A stretch of DNA of 64,000 nt, taken from contig DGSO01000013.1 of NCBI GenBank assembly GCA_002393945.1, positions 124,001 through 188,000 of the forward strand, read 5' to 3'. Under the pieces are notes generated by a model. The model did not search any database. It had not been told where the DNA came from and worked only from the letters and a program-made list of their open reading frames with translations. Within the stretch, counting starts at the first letter, position 1. The number at the start of each line of letters is the position of its first letter. Both the position numbers and the translations under genes were made by a program. Below, piece after piece: positions 40,208 through 49,297 of this stretch. Source of the DNA: Bacteroidales bacterium UBA4360. GTDB taxonomy: Bacteria; Bacteroidota; Bacteroidia; Bacteroidales; UBA932.

Positions 40208-41968
40208 CTATTTGATGCTTTTGTCGAAATAATGGGTGTGGAGAAGCTGATGCGAGCGTTCGCTCAGCGGCTCGCCCAGGAATTCCTTGTAGAGTTTCTG
40301 TATGTCCGGATTCTCATGGCTCTTGCGGATGGGCTTTCCGGAATCTTCGGCATAAATTGCCTTGGCCCTGGCCTTGATGATGTCCACGTTGCCGTGATGG
40401 TAGGGCTGGCCGCCTCCGTCTATGCAGCCGCCGGGGCAGGCCATGACTTCCACGACATGGTAGGGAAGTTCGCCTGCGCGCAGCTTGTCCATGAGGATAC
40501 GAGCGTTTCCAAGGGTATGTGCCACGCAGACCTTGAGCTTGAAGCCGTTAAGGTCGATTTCGGCCTCTTTGATGCCGTCGAGGCCGCGCACCTGTGTGAA
40601 CTCGATGCGGGGAAGGGTCTTGCCGGTATATACCTCATATACAGTGCGAAGGGCCGCCTCCATGACGCCTCCCGTGGCTCCGAAGATGGCTGCAGCGCCG
40701 GAAGACTCTCCGAGGGGCTTGTCAAAATCTTCGTCGGGAAGTTTGTTCCAGTCAATGTTGGAACGCTTGATGAGGCGGGCGAGTTCGCGCGTGGAGATGG
40801 AATAATCCACGTCCGGATTGCCGTCAACCTTGAATTCCTCCCTTTCGCATTCGAATTTCTTCGCAAGGCAGGGCATGACAGACACCACAACCAGCTTTTC
40901 CCTGGGAATGCCCATCTTCTGGGCCCAGTAGGTCTTTGCTATTGCGCCGAACATCTGAGCCGGAGATTTTGCCGATGAAGGATACTCCAGGAGATCCGGA
41001 TAGTTATGCTCGTAGAAATTCACCCATGCAGGGCAGCAGGATGTCATTATGGGCAGCTTGACATTCTTGTCTCCGCCAAGGAAAGCCTTGAGCCTGTGGA
41101 GGATTTCGGCCCCTTCTTCCATGATGGTAAGGTCTGCGCCGAAGTCGGTGTCAAAGACGTAGTCGAAGCCAAGGGCCCTGAGCGAAGCGGCAAGCTTTCC
41201 GGTTACGATGGTTCCGGGCTCCATGCCGAATTCTTCACCGAGAGCGACGCGCACTGCAGGGGCGGGCTGGGCGATGACTATCTTGTCCGGATTGTTCAGG
41301 TCTTCGAGGAGACGGTCTGTGTTGTCCCTTTCCGTGAGGGCGCCTGTAGGGCATACGGCGACGCACTGTCCGCAGTAGGTGCAGTCAGTTTCTGAGAACA
41401 TCCTGTCGAAGGTGGGAGCTATGGTAGTCTCGAAACCGCGTTTTACGGCACCCAGCACTCCAACTGTCTGGACACTGTTGCACATGCTCTCGCAGCGGCG
41501 GCAGAGGATGCACTTGTCCATGTTGCGGGTGATGGCGGCGGTAACTTCCTTTTTGCGCTCGGACTGTTCGCCCTTGTATGGCATTTCCCTGATGTTGAAG
41601 CGTGTAACCAGCTGCTGAAGTTCGCAGTGATTGCACTTGGGGCAGGTGAGGCAGTCGTTGGGATGGTCGGAAAGGATGAGTTCGGCCACGGTCTTGCGGG
41701 CGCGGACCACCCTTGCCGAATTTGTGCTCACCACCATTCCCTCCGTGACCATGGTGGCGCAGGAGGGGGCAAGGTTCCGGCGGCCTTCAATCTCTACCAC
41801 GCAGATTCGGCAGGCAGCCGGCGAGCTCTTTACGCACGTGCCTTTGAGGTCCATGTGGCACAATGCAGGTATATTTATGCCGATTGACGCAGCCGCATCG
41901 AGGACCGTAGTCCCTTTGGGCACGCTCACCGGACGCTTGTCTATAAGAAGGTTTATCATGTTTTCCAT
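40208..41968 (-). CDS. hydA: NAD-linked [FeFe] hydrogenase catalytic subunit HydA
   Basis: The 586-residue catalytic subunit interconverting H2 and protons. Order: plant-type [2Fe-2S] domain (CRICVVEIEG region), the His-ligated [4Fe-4S] (HPNDCLTCPKCNHCELQ), two [4Fe-4S] sites (CILCRRCESMC, CTYCGQCVAVCP), then the H-cluster motifs TSCCPAW near 306, MPCLAKKFE near 364 and MACPGGCIDGGG near 508. The C-terminal small-subunit segment ends THYFDKSIK. The domain set fits trimeric group A3 enzymes, which can couple NADH and ferredoxin; the bifurcating activity is inferred. ATG 41968 is used; a second ATG lies three codons on. Confidence 0.95.
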   Translation of the reverse strand: MENMINLLIDKRPVSVPKGTTVLDAAASIGINIPALCHMDLKGTCVKSSPAACRICVVEIEGRRNLAPSCATMVTEGMVVSTNSARVVRARKTVAELILSDHPNDCLTCPKCNHCELQQLVTRFNIREMPYKGEQSERKKEVTAAITRNMDKCILCRRCESMCNSVQTVGVLGAVKRGFETTIAPTFDRMFSETDCTYCGQCVAVCPTGALTERDNTDRLLEDLNNPDKIVIAQPAPAVRVALGEEFGMEPGTIVTGKLAASLRALGFDYVFDTDFGADLTIMEEGAEILHRLKAFLGGDKNVKLPIMTSCCPAWVNFYEHNYPDLLEYPSSAKSPAQMFGAIAKTYWAQKMGIPREKLVVVSVMPCLAKKFECEREEFKVDGNPDVDYSISTRELARLIKRSNIDWNKLPDEDFDKPLGESSGAAAIFGATGGVMEAALRTVYEVYTGKTLPRIEFTQVRGLDGIKEAEIDLNGFKLKVCVAHTLGNARILMDKLRAGELPYHVVEVMACPGGCIDGGGQPYHHGNVDIIKARAKAIYAEDSGKPIRKSHENPDIQKLYKEFLGEPLSERSHQLLHTHYFDKSIK

Positions 41969-41978
41969 AGGGCGGTTC

Positions 41979-43883
41979 TTAGTAAACTTTGATGGCTCCG
42001 AACTTGCATCTTGAGATGCACATTCCGCAGCGGATGCACTTGTCAGGATTGATGGAGAAAGGCTTGCGGACTTCTCCGGTGATGGCGTCGGCAGGACAGC
42101 CGCGGGCGCAGGCGCTGCAGCCCTTGCAGAGTACGGGGTCGATGGCGTAGGTCAGGAGGGCCTTGCACTTGTGGGCGCGGCAGACGTGATCCTTCACGTG
42201 TTCCTCATACTCTTCCCTGAAATTCGAAAGCGTGGAAAGCACCGGGTTGGGGGATGTCTGTCCAAGGCCGCAGAGGGCGGTGTCCTTGATGACCTTGGCA
42301 AGGTTTTCCAGCTTGTCGATGTCTTCCATGGTACCGCGGCCGTCAGTGATGCGGTCCAGGATTTCCAGCATGCGCTTGTTGCCGATGCGGCACGGAGTAC
42401 ATTTGCCGCAGGATTCGCCCACGGTGAACTCCAGAAAGAACTTTGCCACGGAGACCATGCAGTCGTCCTCGTCCATGACTATCATGCCGCCGGAGCCCAT
42501 CATGGAACCGGCTGCGGCAAGGCTTTCGTAATCGATAGGTATGTCAAGATGCTTTTCCGTGAGGCAGCCACCGGAGGGACCGCCGGTCTGGACGGCCTTG
42601 AATTTCTTTCCGTTCTTCACCCCGCCGCCGATATCGTAGATGATTTCGCGAAGGGTTGTGCCCATGGGAACTTCTATAAGGCCCACATTGTTGATTTTAC
42701 CGGCCAGGGCGAACACCTTCGTTCCCTTGGATTTCTCAGTGCCGATGGAAGAGAACCATGCCGGACCCTTGGTCAGGATTACGGGTACGTTGGCCAGGGT
42801 TTCGACATTGTTTACGTTGGTGGGATTGCCGAAGTAACCGGCCTCTGCAGGGAACGGGGGCTTGAGCGTGGGCTCGCCGCGTTTTCCTTCCATGGAGTGG
42901 ATGAGGGCGGTTTCCTCGCCGCAGACAAAGGCGCCGGCGCCGTAGCGGATTTCTATGTCGAAGCAGAAATCGGTCCCGAGGATGTTATCGCCGAGGAGCC
43001 CGTATTCGCGGGCCTGGGCGATTGCAACCTGAAGGCGGTGCACTGCAAGAGGATACTCTGCACGTATATATATAAGGCCGTGGTTGGCATTTATGCAGTA
43101 GCCGCAGATCATCATGGCTTCAATGACGGAGTTGGGGTCTCCTTCCATGATGGAACGGTCCATGAATGCGCCCGGGTCTCCTTCATCGGCATTGCACACC
43201 ACGTACTTGTGGGGGGCGTTGAACTTGCGGGCTATTTCCCACTTGACTCCGGTGGGGAAGCCTGCTCCGCCGCGGCCGCGGAGACCGCTGGCCTTGATGT
43301 CGGCAAGGACTTCCAGGCTGTCCCTCTGAAGGCTGTCGGCAAGGGCTTTGTATCCGTCGCGCGCTATGTAGTCGAGGATGTTTTCCGGGTCGATGAAACC
43401 GCAGTTCCGCAGTGCTATGCGCAGCTGCTTGCGGTAGAAATTCATGTGCTTGGAGTCACTTATGTGACTGCCGCTGCCCGGGTCTGTGTAGAGAAGGCGT
43501 TCCACCCTTTCTCCGCCGATGATATGGGAAACCACGATTTCTTCCACATCTTCGGGACGGACCGAGGTATAGAACGTATTGTCCGGGACAATTTTGACGA
43601 TAGGGCCTTTTTCGCAGAAGCCAAAGCAGCCCGGTACTATGACTTTGACTTTGTCGGCAATGCCATGGGCCGCTAAGGCTTGGTTGAAGTTATCGACGAT
43701 TTTGGAACTTTCGGAGGCCTTGCAACCGGTACCGCCGCAACAGAGAATTTCCATGTGCGGGGTGCCTTTATCCAGTCCGGAAGCGCTTTCCAGGACGGAT
43801 GAGTTGGCGGCCTCTCTGACGGAAAGGGCTTTCAGTGCCTCCCTTCTGATGCTTTCGAGTGCATCGGCAGAGCGTATTTTCAT
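41979..43883 (-). CDS. hydB: NAD-linked [FeFe] hydrogenase subunit HydB (NuoF-like)
   Basis: The 634-residue diaphorase subunit. An N-terminal thioredoxin-like [2Fe-2S] domain (about 45-130, CCGGTGCK) precedes a NuoF core with the FMN/NADH loop SGLRGRGGAGFPTG and NADEGDPGAFMDRS, the [4Fe-4S] motif ESCGKCTPCRIG, and a C-terminal two-cluster ferredoxin (CKGCSACARGCP, CIRCGMCISRC). It is first in the hydBAC operon, 10 bases ahead of hydA. Together these subunits oxidise or reduce NAD(H) with H2. Confidence 0.95.
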   Translation of the reverse strand: MKIRSADALESIRREALKALSVREAANSSVLESASGLDKGTPHMEILCCGGTGCKASESSKIVDNFNQALAAHGIADKVKVIVPGCFGFCEKGPIVKIVPDNTFYTSVRPEDVEEIVVSHIIGGERVERLLYTDPGSGSHISDSKHMNFYRKQLRIALRNCGFIDPENILDYIARDGYKALADSLQRDSLEVLADIKASGLRGRGGAGFPTGVKWEIARKFNAPHKYVVCNADEGDPGAFMDRSIMEGDPNSVIEAMMICGYCINANHGLIYIRAEYPLAVHRLQVAIAQAREYGLLGDNILGTDFCFDIEIRYGAGAFVCGEETALIHSMEGKRGEPTLKPPFPAEAGYFGNPTNVNNVETLANVPVILTKGPAWFSSIGTEKSKGTKVFALAGKINNVGLIEVPMGTTLREIIYDIGGGVKNGKKFKAVQTGGPSGGCLTEKHLDIPIDYESLAAAGSMMGSGGMIVMDEDDCMVSVAKFFLEFTVGESCGKCTPCRIGNKRMLEILDRITDGRGTMEDIDKLENLAKVIKDTALCGLGQTSPNPVLSTLSNFREEYEEHVKDHVCRAHKCKALLTYAIDPVLCKGCSACARGCPADAITGEVRKPFSINPDKCIRCGMCISRCKFGAIKVY

Positions 43884-43917
43884 TGTTGCTATGTGGTTTA
43901 GTCTTAAACTTGACGTG

Positions 43918-43948
43918 CAAGATACGAAATAATCCGTGATAATGCAAA
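43918..43948 (-). promoter_or_regulatory. Candidate promoter of hydBAC
   Basis: Minus strand: TTTG (43948-43945), 20 bases, TATCTTG (43924-43918). The -7 box is one T shorter than consensus. Confidence 0.55.
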
Positions 43949-43974
43949 GTAATGGGCCAATTTAGCAGCGAAAA

Positions 43975-44005
43975 TTGCTTTGCATTGATAAAATCCCTAT
44001 TTTTG
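43975..44005 (+). promoter_or_regulatory. Promoter of the 44025-49935 operon
   Basis: TTG (43975-43977), 20 bases, TATTTTTG (43998-44005), 19 bases before the ATG; divergent from hydBAC. Confidence 0.7.
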
Positions 44006-44024
44006 TAGCCTATTTATTCTATGT

Positions 44025-45527
44025 ATGAAATCTGACATTGTTGTGATTGGCGGAGGAGCCGCCGGACTGGCAGCAGCCATAGGCGCGGCAGAAATTCTTG
44101 CCGGCAGTGAAAACGGCGGAACCGTCACCGTTCTGGAGAAAATGCCCAAGGCCGGGCGCAAGGTAATGATTACCGGCAAAGGCCGATGCAACTTTACCAA
44201 CGTGAAGCCCTGGGAAGACTTTCAGGCCAGGATCAGTTCGGACCCTCAGTTCCTTAGCCCCGCATGGCATAACCTTACACCGGAAGGAGTCATTGAACTC
44301 TTCAGGAAGAACGGTATGCGTTCAGTGGTGGAAAGGGGAGACAGGGCATTCCCGGCATCTCACAATGCGGGTGACGTGGTGGATACCCTTCTCAGGGCCT
44401 GCACCCTCGCCGGCGTAAAGGTGGTTACGGACTGCGAGGTCAAGACCATCGACGTGGTGAAAAACGGCTTCAGCCTCGACTGCGTCCAGACTTCCAGAAA
44501 GCAGGTGAGGATTCCTGTGGACGATCCCCGCAAGCTTCGTCCGGGAAAACCCGCCCCCACACGTGAGGAAATCACGATAGAGCCGGTGGAGTACACCTGC
44601 CGGAAGCTCATCATAGCAACGGGAGGCCTGTCCTATCCCGGAACCGGATCTACCGGCGACGGCTACATGTGGGCAGAGGAACTCGGCCACAGCATTGAGC
44701 CGTGCTATCCTTCCCTCACAGCGCTTGTCCCTGTCGGATACAAGACCGATAATCCTGTCCAGGCCGAGATTAAGAATGCTTTCCGTCGCAGCCGCACAGT
44801 GTTCGGAAAGACAAAGGAGCGCAAGATAGCCCCGCTTCCTTCCTGGTATCCCAAGTTCCCCGCACATATCGAGAGGGTGACTCCGATGTCTCCGCTCGGC
44901 GAGCTTTTCAACGGTAACACCCTTGAAAATGTACAGCTCAGCCTCAATATCGGCGGGAATACCGTACAGTCTGAATTCGGAGACATCGAATTTACCGACG
45001 GCGGCCTTGAGGGCCCGCTCGGATTCATGGTGAGCCGAAGGGCCGTAAAGGCGCTCAACGACGGGCAGAAGGTTTCCGTTACCATCGATCTCAAGCCCGC
45101 TGTACCGCAGGAGAAACTCGACGAAGATGTTCACCGCATCTGGGAGGAGGTAATTCACGATGAACGCTCAAAGGGACAGAGTTTCCAGAGGCTTTTCCGC
45201 ATCATGCTTGGAAAGCTCATGCCCTGGAACCTTACCCTTGCATTCCTCGATACCAACTCGAATGTGAGCGTGGATACGCTTGCCGCGGCCATGAAGAACT
45301 GGAAACTGGACATCGCCGGTTTTGTCGGCTTCGAAAGGAGTGTCGTCACCGCCGGAGGCGTAAGCACGTCGGAGGTGGTTGCAAAGACCCTGGAATCCAA
45401 AAAGCAGCCGGGCCTTTATTTTGCCGGAGAAGTACTTGACATAGATTGCAATACAGGCGGATACAACCTGCAGTCCGCCTTCTCTACCGGTTATCTTGCA
45501 GGTGAAAGTGCAGCGAAATCATTATAA
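44025..45527 (+). CDS. BaiN/HI0933-family NAD(P)/FAD-dependent oxidoreductase
   Basis: A 500-residue flavoprotein. The N-terminal Rossmann fold is VIGGGAAGLAAAIGA, the second FAD contact ATGGLSYPGTGSTGDGY is family-specific, and the C-terminal motif GLYFAGEVLDIDCNTGGYN is the HI0933 signature. The family includes the bile-acid enzyme BaiN, but most members, including those in Bacteroidota, have unknown substrates, so a bile-acid role should not be assumed. It is first in an operon whose next gene begins four bases after the stop. Confidence 0.9.
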   Translation: MKSDIVVIGGGAAGLAAAIGAAEILAGSENGGTVTVLEKMPKAGRKVMITGKGRCNFTNVKPWEDFQARISSDPQFLSPAWHNLTPEGVIELFRKNGMRSVVERGDRAFPASHNAGDVVDTLLRACTLAGVKVVTDCEVKTIDVVKNGFSLDCVQTSRKQVRIPVDDPRKLRPGKPAPTREEITIEPVEYTCRKLIIATGGLSYPGTGSTGDGYMWAEELGHSIEPCYPSLTALVPVGYKTDNPVQAEIKNAFRRSRTVFGKTKERKIAPLPSWYPKFPAHIERVTPMSPLGELFNGNTLENVQLSLNIGGNTVQSEFGDIEFTDGGLEGPLGFMVSRRAVKALNDGQKVSVTIDLKPAVPQEKLDEDVHRIWEEVIHDERSKGQSFQRLFRIMLGKLMPWNLTLAFLDTNSNVSVDTLAAAMKNWKLDIAGFVGFERSVVTAGGVSTSEVVAKTLESKKQPGLYFAGEVLDIDCNTGGYNLQSAFSTGYLAGESAAKSL

Positions 45528-45530
45528 CTT

Positions 45531-46133
45531 ATGGATAAAAAATCTTACGCATTTGGAATGAGCGTAGCTTCCAGCTTCTATCAGCAGGGAATACGCGTAA
45601 AGAACGTCGATGATTTTATTGCAGGTCTCAGGGACATGCTCACCGGGGCAAAGCCCGCAATGAGCCTTGAAGAGGCCGGAAACGCACTCGAGGCGTTCTA
45701 TAAAGAACTTGAGGACGAGGCTGCAGAGCGCAATGCCGCAGCCGGCGCCGCCGCAAAGGAAGAGGGCGAAAAGTTCCTTGCCTCCATGGCCAAGGACCCC
45801 GAAGTGAAGATGACCAAGAGCGGTCTCATGTACAAGGTTGTGAAGGAAGGAACCGGCCGCAAGCCCAAGGCTACGGACAAGGTATACTGCCACTATGAGG
45901 GCACATTCCCCAACGGCCAGATTTTCGACAGCTCATACAAGAGGGGAGAGCCCATCGAGTTCGGTCTCAATCAGGTTATCAAGGGCTGGACTGAAGGTCT
46001 TCAGCTCATGAGCGAAGGTGCAAAGTATGAGCTCTACCTGCCCTATCACCTCGCTTATGGAGAAACCGGTACCGGCGGCATTCCTCCGTACAGCGCTCTC
46101 AAGTTCGTGGTGGAACTCATTGAAGTGAGGTAG
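45531..46133 (+). CDS. FKBP-type peptidyl-prolyl cis-trans isomerase
   Basis: A 200-residue protein with an FKBP_N helical dimerisation region (about 1-95, SYAFGMSVASSF) and an FKBP domain (about 105-200) with TDKVYCHYEGTFPNGQIFDSS and PYHLAYGETGTGGIPPYSAL. No signal peptide is visible, so it should be cytoplasmic, unlike many Mip-type relatives. The next gene starts directly after its stop. Confidence 0.92.
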   Translation: MDKKSYAFGMSVASSFYQQGIRVKNVDDFIAGLRDMLTGAKPAMSLEEAGNALEAFYKELEDEAAERNAAAGAAAKEEGEKFLASMAKDPEVKMTKSGLMYKVVKEGTGRKPKATDKVYCHYEGTFPNGQIFDSSYKRGEPIEFGLNQVIKGWTEGLQLMSEGAKYELYLPYHLAYGETGTGGIPPYSALKFVVELIEVR

Positions 46134-46721
46134 GTGACAGAGGTAATTCAGGCGATAGAGATTTTTGCAATGGTGACCGGGGTGGCGTATGTCATCCTGG
46201 AGATATTGCAGAAGAATTCGATGTGGATTGTGGGGATACTCACCGGGGCGGCGTGCGCGTTCAGTTTCGCGGTGCAGCATGTGTGGGCGTCGATGGGCCT
46301 GAATATTTACTATGTGGTCATTTCCGTAATCGGCCTTTACAGGTGGAAAAAAGACAGCGGAAAGGTTGAGGAGGGGGAGATCCACCTGGGACGGCTGGGC
46401 GGCAGGACGGCTTTGATATCGGCAGTGCTTGCCGTTGTCGGGACAGTCGCTTTCTCTGTTATCCTCAAAAGTACGGGAGACCCCGCGCCCGTTCTGGATG
46501 CCGTTGCCGTAATCCTCAGTGCCATAGCTACGTGGTGGCTGACGATGTCCTACGTTGAGCAGTGGATACTGTGGATTGTGGCCGATATCATCACGACGGT
46601 GCTTTGCGTCGTGACCGGGCAGTATCTTCTGGCGTTGATGTACCTGGCCTATGTGGCCGGTGCGGTGTATGGCTACATTCATTGGAAACGTCACGGAAAA
46701 GTAGTAACTTCGGCCCAATGA
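46134..46721 (+). CDS. pnuC: Nicotinamide riboside/mononucleotide transporter PnuC
   Basis: A 195-residue inner-membrane protein with seven hydrophobic segments. The substrate-site signature NIYYVVISVIGLYRW and the C-terminal WWLTMSYVEQWILWIV with following helices are PnuC features. It imports NAD precursors. The start is GTG placed immediately after the FKBP stop (TAGGTG). It overlaps the kinase gene by four bases, which suggests the kinase may use a salvaged substrate, but that is inference. Confidence 0.92.
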   Translation: MTEVIQAIEIFAMVTGVAYVILEILQKNSMWIVGILTGAACAFSFAVQHVWASMGLNIYYVVISVIGLYRWKKDSGKVEEGEIHLGRLGGRTALISAVLAVVGTVAFSVILKSTGDPAPVLDAVAVILSAIATWWLTMSYVEQWILWIVADIITTVLCVVTGQYLLALMYLAYVAGAVYGYIHWKRHGKVVTSAQ

Positions 46722-47503
46722 AACTGATCGTAGACTGCGGTGCGACTAAGGCCGACTGGGCTCTTCAGGGCGGCCTCCGTTTCAGGACAGAGGGCATCAA
46801 CCTTGCCCACTGCCCCGCAGAGAAGCTGGGTCCGGTGATGGACGAGGCGGCTGAGAAAATCGGCCCTGGAGTTACAGAGGTTCATTTTTATGCGGCCGGC
46901 CTGGTGGGAAAAAGCCCGGTAGACCTGGGCCGCTGGTTCCCCGATGCAACTGTCGAATATGCTTCTGACATGGTTGCTGCGGCAAGGGCCGTCTGCGGTC
47001 ATGGTAGTGGAATAGCGGCAATCATCGGCACCGGAGCCAACACCTGCCTCTGGGACGGTGAGAAGATTTCCATGCAGATCCGCTCCGGCGGTTATGTAAT
47101 CGGCGACGAGGGCAGCGCCTCCGTCCTTGGCAAGCTCTTCCTTGCCGATTATATTAAAGGTCTTGTCCCCAAGGAGCTCGCTTCTGAATATGGCGCTTCA
47201 TACGAAGAAGTGGTAAAACTGGTCTACGGCTCCGGGGCTCCTGCAAAGAGCCTTGGCGGCATCGCTCCTTTTCTTCTGGAGAATTATTCCGTACCTTATG
47301 TCAAGGGGCTTGTGGACGGGAATTTCCGCGCCCTTTTCGAAAGGGCCCTTTGCCGGTACGGGGATTATCCCGTCGGTGTCGTGGGCGGTTTCGGTTATGC
47401 CGCCCGGGATATTCTGAGGGAAATAGGAAAGGATTACGGTATCGCATTTTCTGTATTTATGAAATCCCCCCTCGAAGGGCTTCTTGAATATCATGGCATA
47501 TAA
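46718..47503 (+). CDS. BadF/BadG-type ATPase, N-acetylglucosamine-kinase-like
   Basis: A 261-residue actin/hexokinase-fold kinase. The phosphate-1 loop is IVDCGATKADWAL, phosphate-2 is IIGTGANTCLWDG, and GGYVIGDEGSASVLGK is the conserved metal/adenosine side loop of GlcNAc kinase-like proteins. The ATG chosen (MKLIVDCG) overlaps the pnuC stop as ATGA; a longer in-frame start inside pnuC is rejected. The substrate is likely an amino sugar. Confidence 0.87.
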   Translation: MKLIVDCGATKADWALQGGLRFRTEGINLAHCPAEKLGPVMDEAAEKIGPGVTEVHFYAAGLVGKSPVDLGRWFPDATVEYASDMVAAARAVCGHGSGIAAIIGTGANTCLWDGEKISMQIRSGGYVIGDEGSASVLGKLFLADYIKGLVPKELASEYGASYEEVVKLVYGSGAPAKSLGGIAPFLLENYSVPYVKGLVDGNFRALFERALCRYGDYPVGVVGGFGYAARDILREIGKDYGIAFSVFMKSPLEGLLEYHGI

Positions 47504-48104
47504 AGAGAACTATCCCTCAGAACTGCTTTCCACTGCCGTGGAAGCCATTTCCTCGCTCCCCGGAGTGGGAAGGAGAAGCGCGCTCAGGCTGGCGCTGCAT
47601 CTTCTTCGCCAAAGCCCGGACAGGGTCCATCATATAACGGACTCCATCAACAACCTGAGGGATAACGTATGCTACTGTTCACGCTGCCGCATGATTTCCG
47701 ACAGCGACATCTGCTCCATCTGTGCCGACACCAAGCGTGACCAGGGCACAATCTGCGTGGTGGAGAGCGTACGGGATGTCATGAGCATAGAAGCCACAGG
47801 ACAGTATCATGGTGTATATCACGTACTTGGCGGTATAATCTCCCCAATAGCAGGGACCGGCCCCTCGGATCTCACTATAAGTGAACTGGTGGCCAGGGTT
47901 CCGCAGGCGCACGAGGTGATTCTTGCCCTTCCGGGAGACGTGGAAGGGGAAACCACCGCGTTTTACATTTATCGGCAGATAGAGTCTTCGGGAGTGACAG
48001 TGTCGTCGCTCGCCCGCGGCCTCGGATTCGGGGATGCCCTCGAATATGCCGATTCCATCACTCTTGGAAGGTCGATCGTAAACAGACAGATATTCAAACC
48101 ATGA
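47493..48104 (+). CDS. recR: Recombination protein RecR
   Basis: A 203-residue DNA-binding protein that acts with RecO/RecF in loading RecA at gaps. The helix-hairpin-helix is SSLPGVGRRSALRLALHL, the zinc finger CSRCRMISDSDICSICAD, and the Toprim domain begins ICVVESVRDVMSIEATG. ATG 47493 (MAYKENYPSELL) is chosen over the TTG three codons earlier; the gene overlaps the kinase by 11 bases. Confidence 0.97.
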   Translation: MAYKENYPSELLSTAVEAISSLPGVGRRSALRLALHLLRQSPDRVHHITDSINNLRDNVCYCSRCRMISDSDICSICADTKRDQGTICVVESVRDVMSIEATGQYHGVYHVLGGIISPIAGTGPSDLTISELVARVPQAHEVILALPGDVEGETTAFYIYRQIESSGVTVSSLARGLGFGDALEYADSITLGRSIVNRQIFKP

Positions 48105-49297
48105 CTGATAACCATTCCGAGGCCCTTCGCTGCCTCCTTTGCAAAAAACCGAAATGTGCCCTTCAGGGCTGCCCTGTACATACTCCCGTTCCGGAGTGTA
48201 TGGCTCTTTATCGTGACGGCCGCATCGATGAGGCCGGTGCTCTCCTGTTTGAGAACAACCCTCTGTCGGCAATCACATCCCTGGTCTGTGACTGGAAGCA
48301 GTTCTGCTTCGGGCACTGCGTCCTTAACGTTAAGCAGGCTCCAATTCACTGGTACAGCGTAGAGCAGGAGATTTCCGGAGCATATCTTCGCAAGGTTACG
48401 CTGGAAAGGCGTTCTTCCCAACTTTCCGGAAAGCGCATAGCCATAGTGGGCGCTGGCCCTGCCGGCATTGCCGCAGCCGTCTGGCTGTATGAAAAGGGCG
48501 CTTCAATAGTCATGTTCGATGCAAATGAACGCCTTGGCGGCGTACTGCGCTATGGCATTCCTGCATTCAGGCTTGACAAGTCCCTGGTTGACGAATATGA
48601 AAGGATACTGAACGTCAGCGGAATCGAATTCAGGTTCGGCGCGCCCGTGAAGGCCGTGAAGGAACTGTCTTCCGAGTATGATGCAGTAATTGTATGCGCA
48701 GGGGCCGAAAAGCCCGCGACGCTCCGTATTCCCGGAGAGGAATCAGCGATACAGGCGCTTGATTTCCTGAAGGATCCATCCGCTTTCAATATCGGCAGGA
48801 AGGCCATTGTAATCGGCGGGGGAAATGTTGCCATGGACGCCTGCCGTACGGCGCTCCGACAGGGCGCAGAGACGTGGGTCTACTACCGCAAGACATTTGA
48901 AAACATGCCTGCAAACCCGCTGGAGGTGGATGAGGCAAAGGCGGAAGGCGTCAAGTTCGCCGTATTCGAGGCTCCGGTTGAGGTGCGTCAGGGCGGAGTC
49001 GTTTTCCGTAAATGCGAGAACGTAGTTCCGGAAGACGGCGGCAGGGTAGTTACGAGGATCATTGACGGCACGGATCATTTCGTCGAATGCGACAGCCTTA
49101 TCACGGCTATATCCGAGAAGCCCGAATTCGGCCTTCTGGACGGCGCCGTTTTTGGGGAGGACCGCTGGCCGCTCGTGGCCGATAACGGTCTTGTTTCAGG
49201 TTTTGAAAATGTTTATGTTGCCGGCGACTTCCGCCTTGGTCCGAAGACTGTGGTAGAGGCGGTTGCATCGGCACGGTTGGTTGTAGATTCTCTATGA
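48101..49297 (+). CDS. GltD-like NAD(P)/FAD oxidoreductase
   Basis: A 398-residue flavoprotein of the glutamate synthase small-subunit/PreT type. The N-terminal cysteine domain (CLLCKKPKCALQGCPVHTPV, then CDWKQFCFGHC) binds Fe-S clusters. FAD binding is at VGAGPAGIAAAVWLYEKGA and NAD(P)H binding at VIGGGNVAMDACRTALRQGA. The C-terminal YVAGDFRLGPKTVVEAVASA closes the FAD site. No large subunit (GltB or PreA) is next to it, so the partner is unknown. Overlaps recR and queC by four bases each. Confidence 0.87.
   Translation: MTDNHSEALRCLLCKKPKCALQGCPVHTPVPECMALYRDGRIDEAGALLFENNPLSAITSLVCDWKQFCFGHCVLNVKQAPIHWYSVEQEISGAYLRKVTLERRSSQLSGKRIAIVGAGPAGIAAAVWLYEKGASIVMFDANERLGGVLRYGIPAFRLDKSLVDEYERILNVSGIEFRFGAPVKAVKELSSEYDAVIVCAGAEKPATLRIPGEESAIQALDFLKDPSAFNIGRKAIVIGGGNVAMDACRTALRQGAETWVYYRKTFENMPANPLEVDEAKAEGVKFAVFEAPVEVRQGGVVFRKCENVVPEDGGRVVTRIIDGTDHFVECDSLITAISEKPEFGLLDGAVFGEDRWPLVADNGLVSGFENVYVAGDFRLGPKTVVEAVASARLVVDSL

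Noticed and set aside
42171..43676. 501-codon open frame on the plus strand
   Set aside because: Antisense to hydB, no protein-family features.
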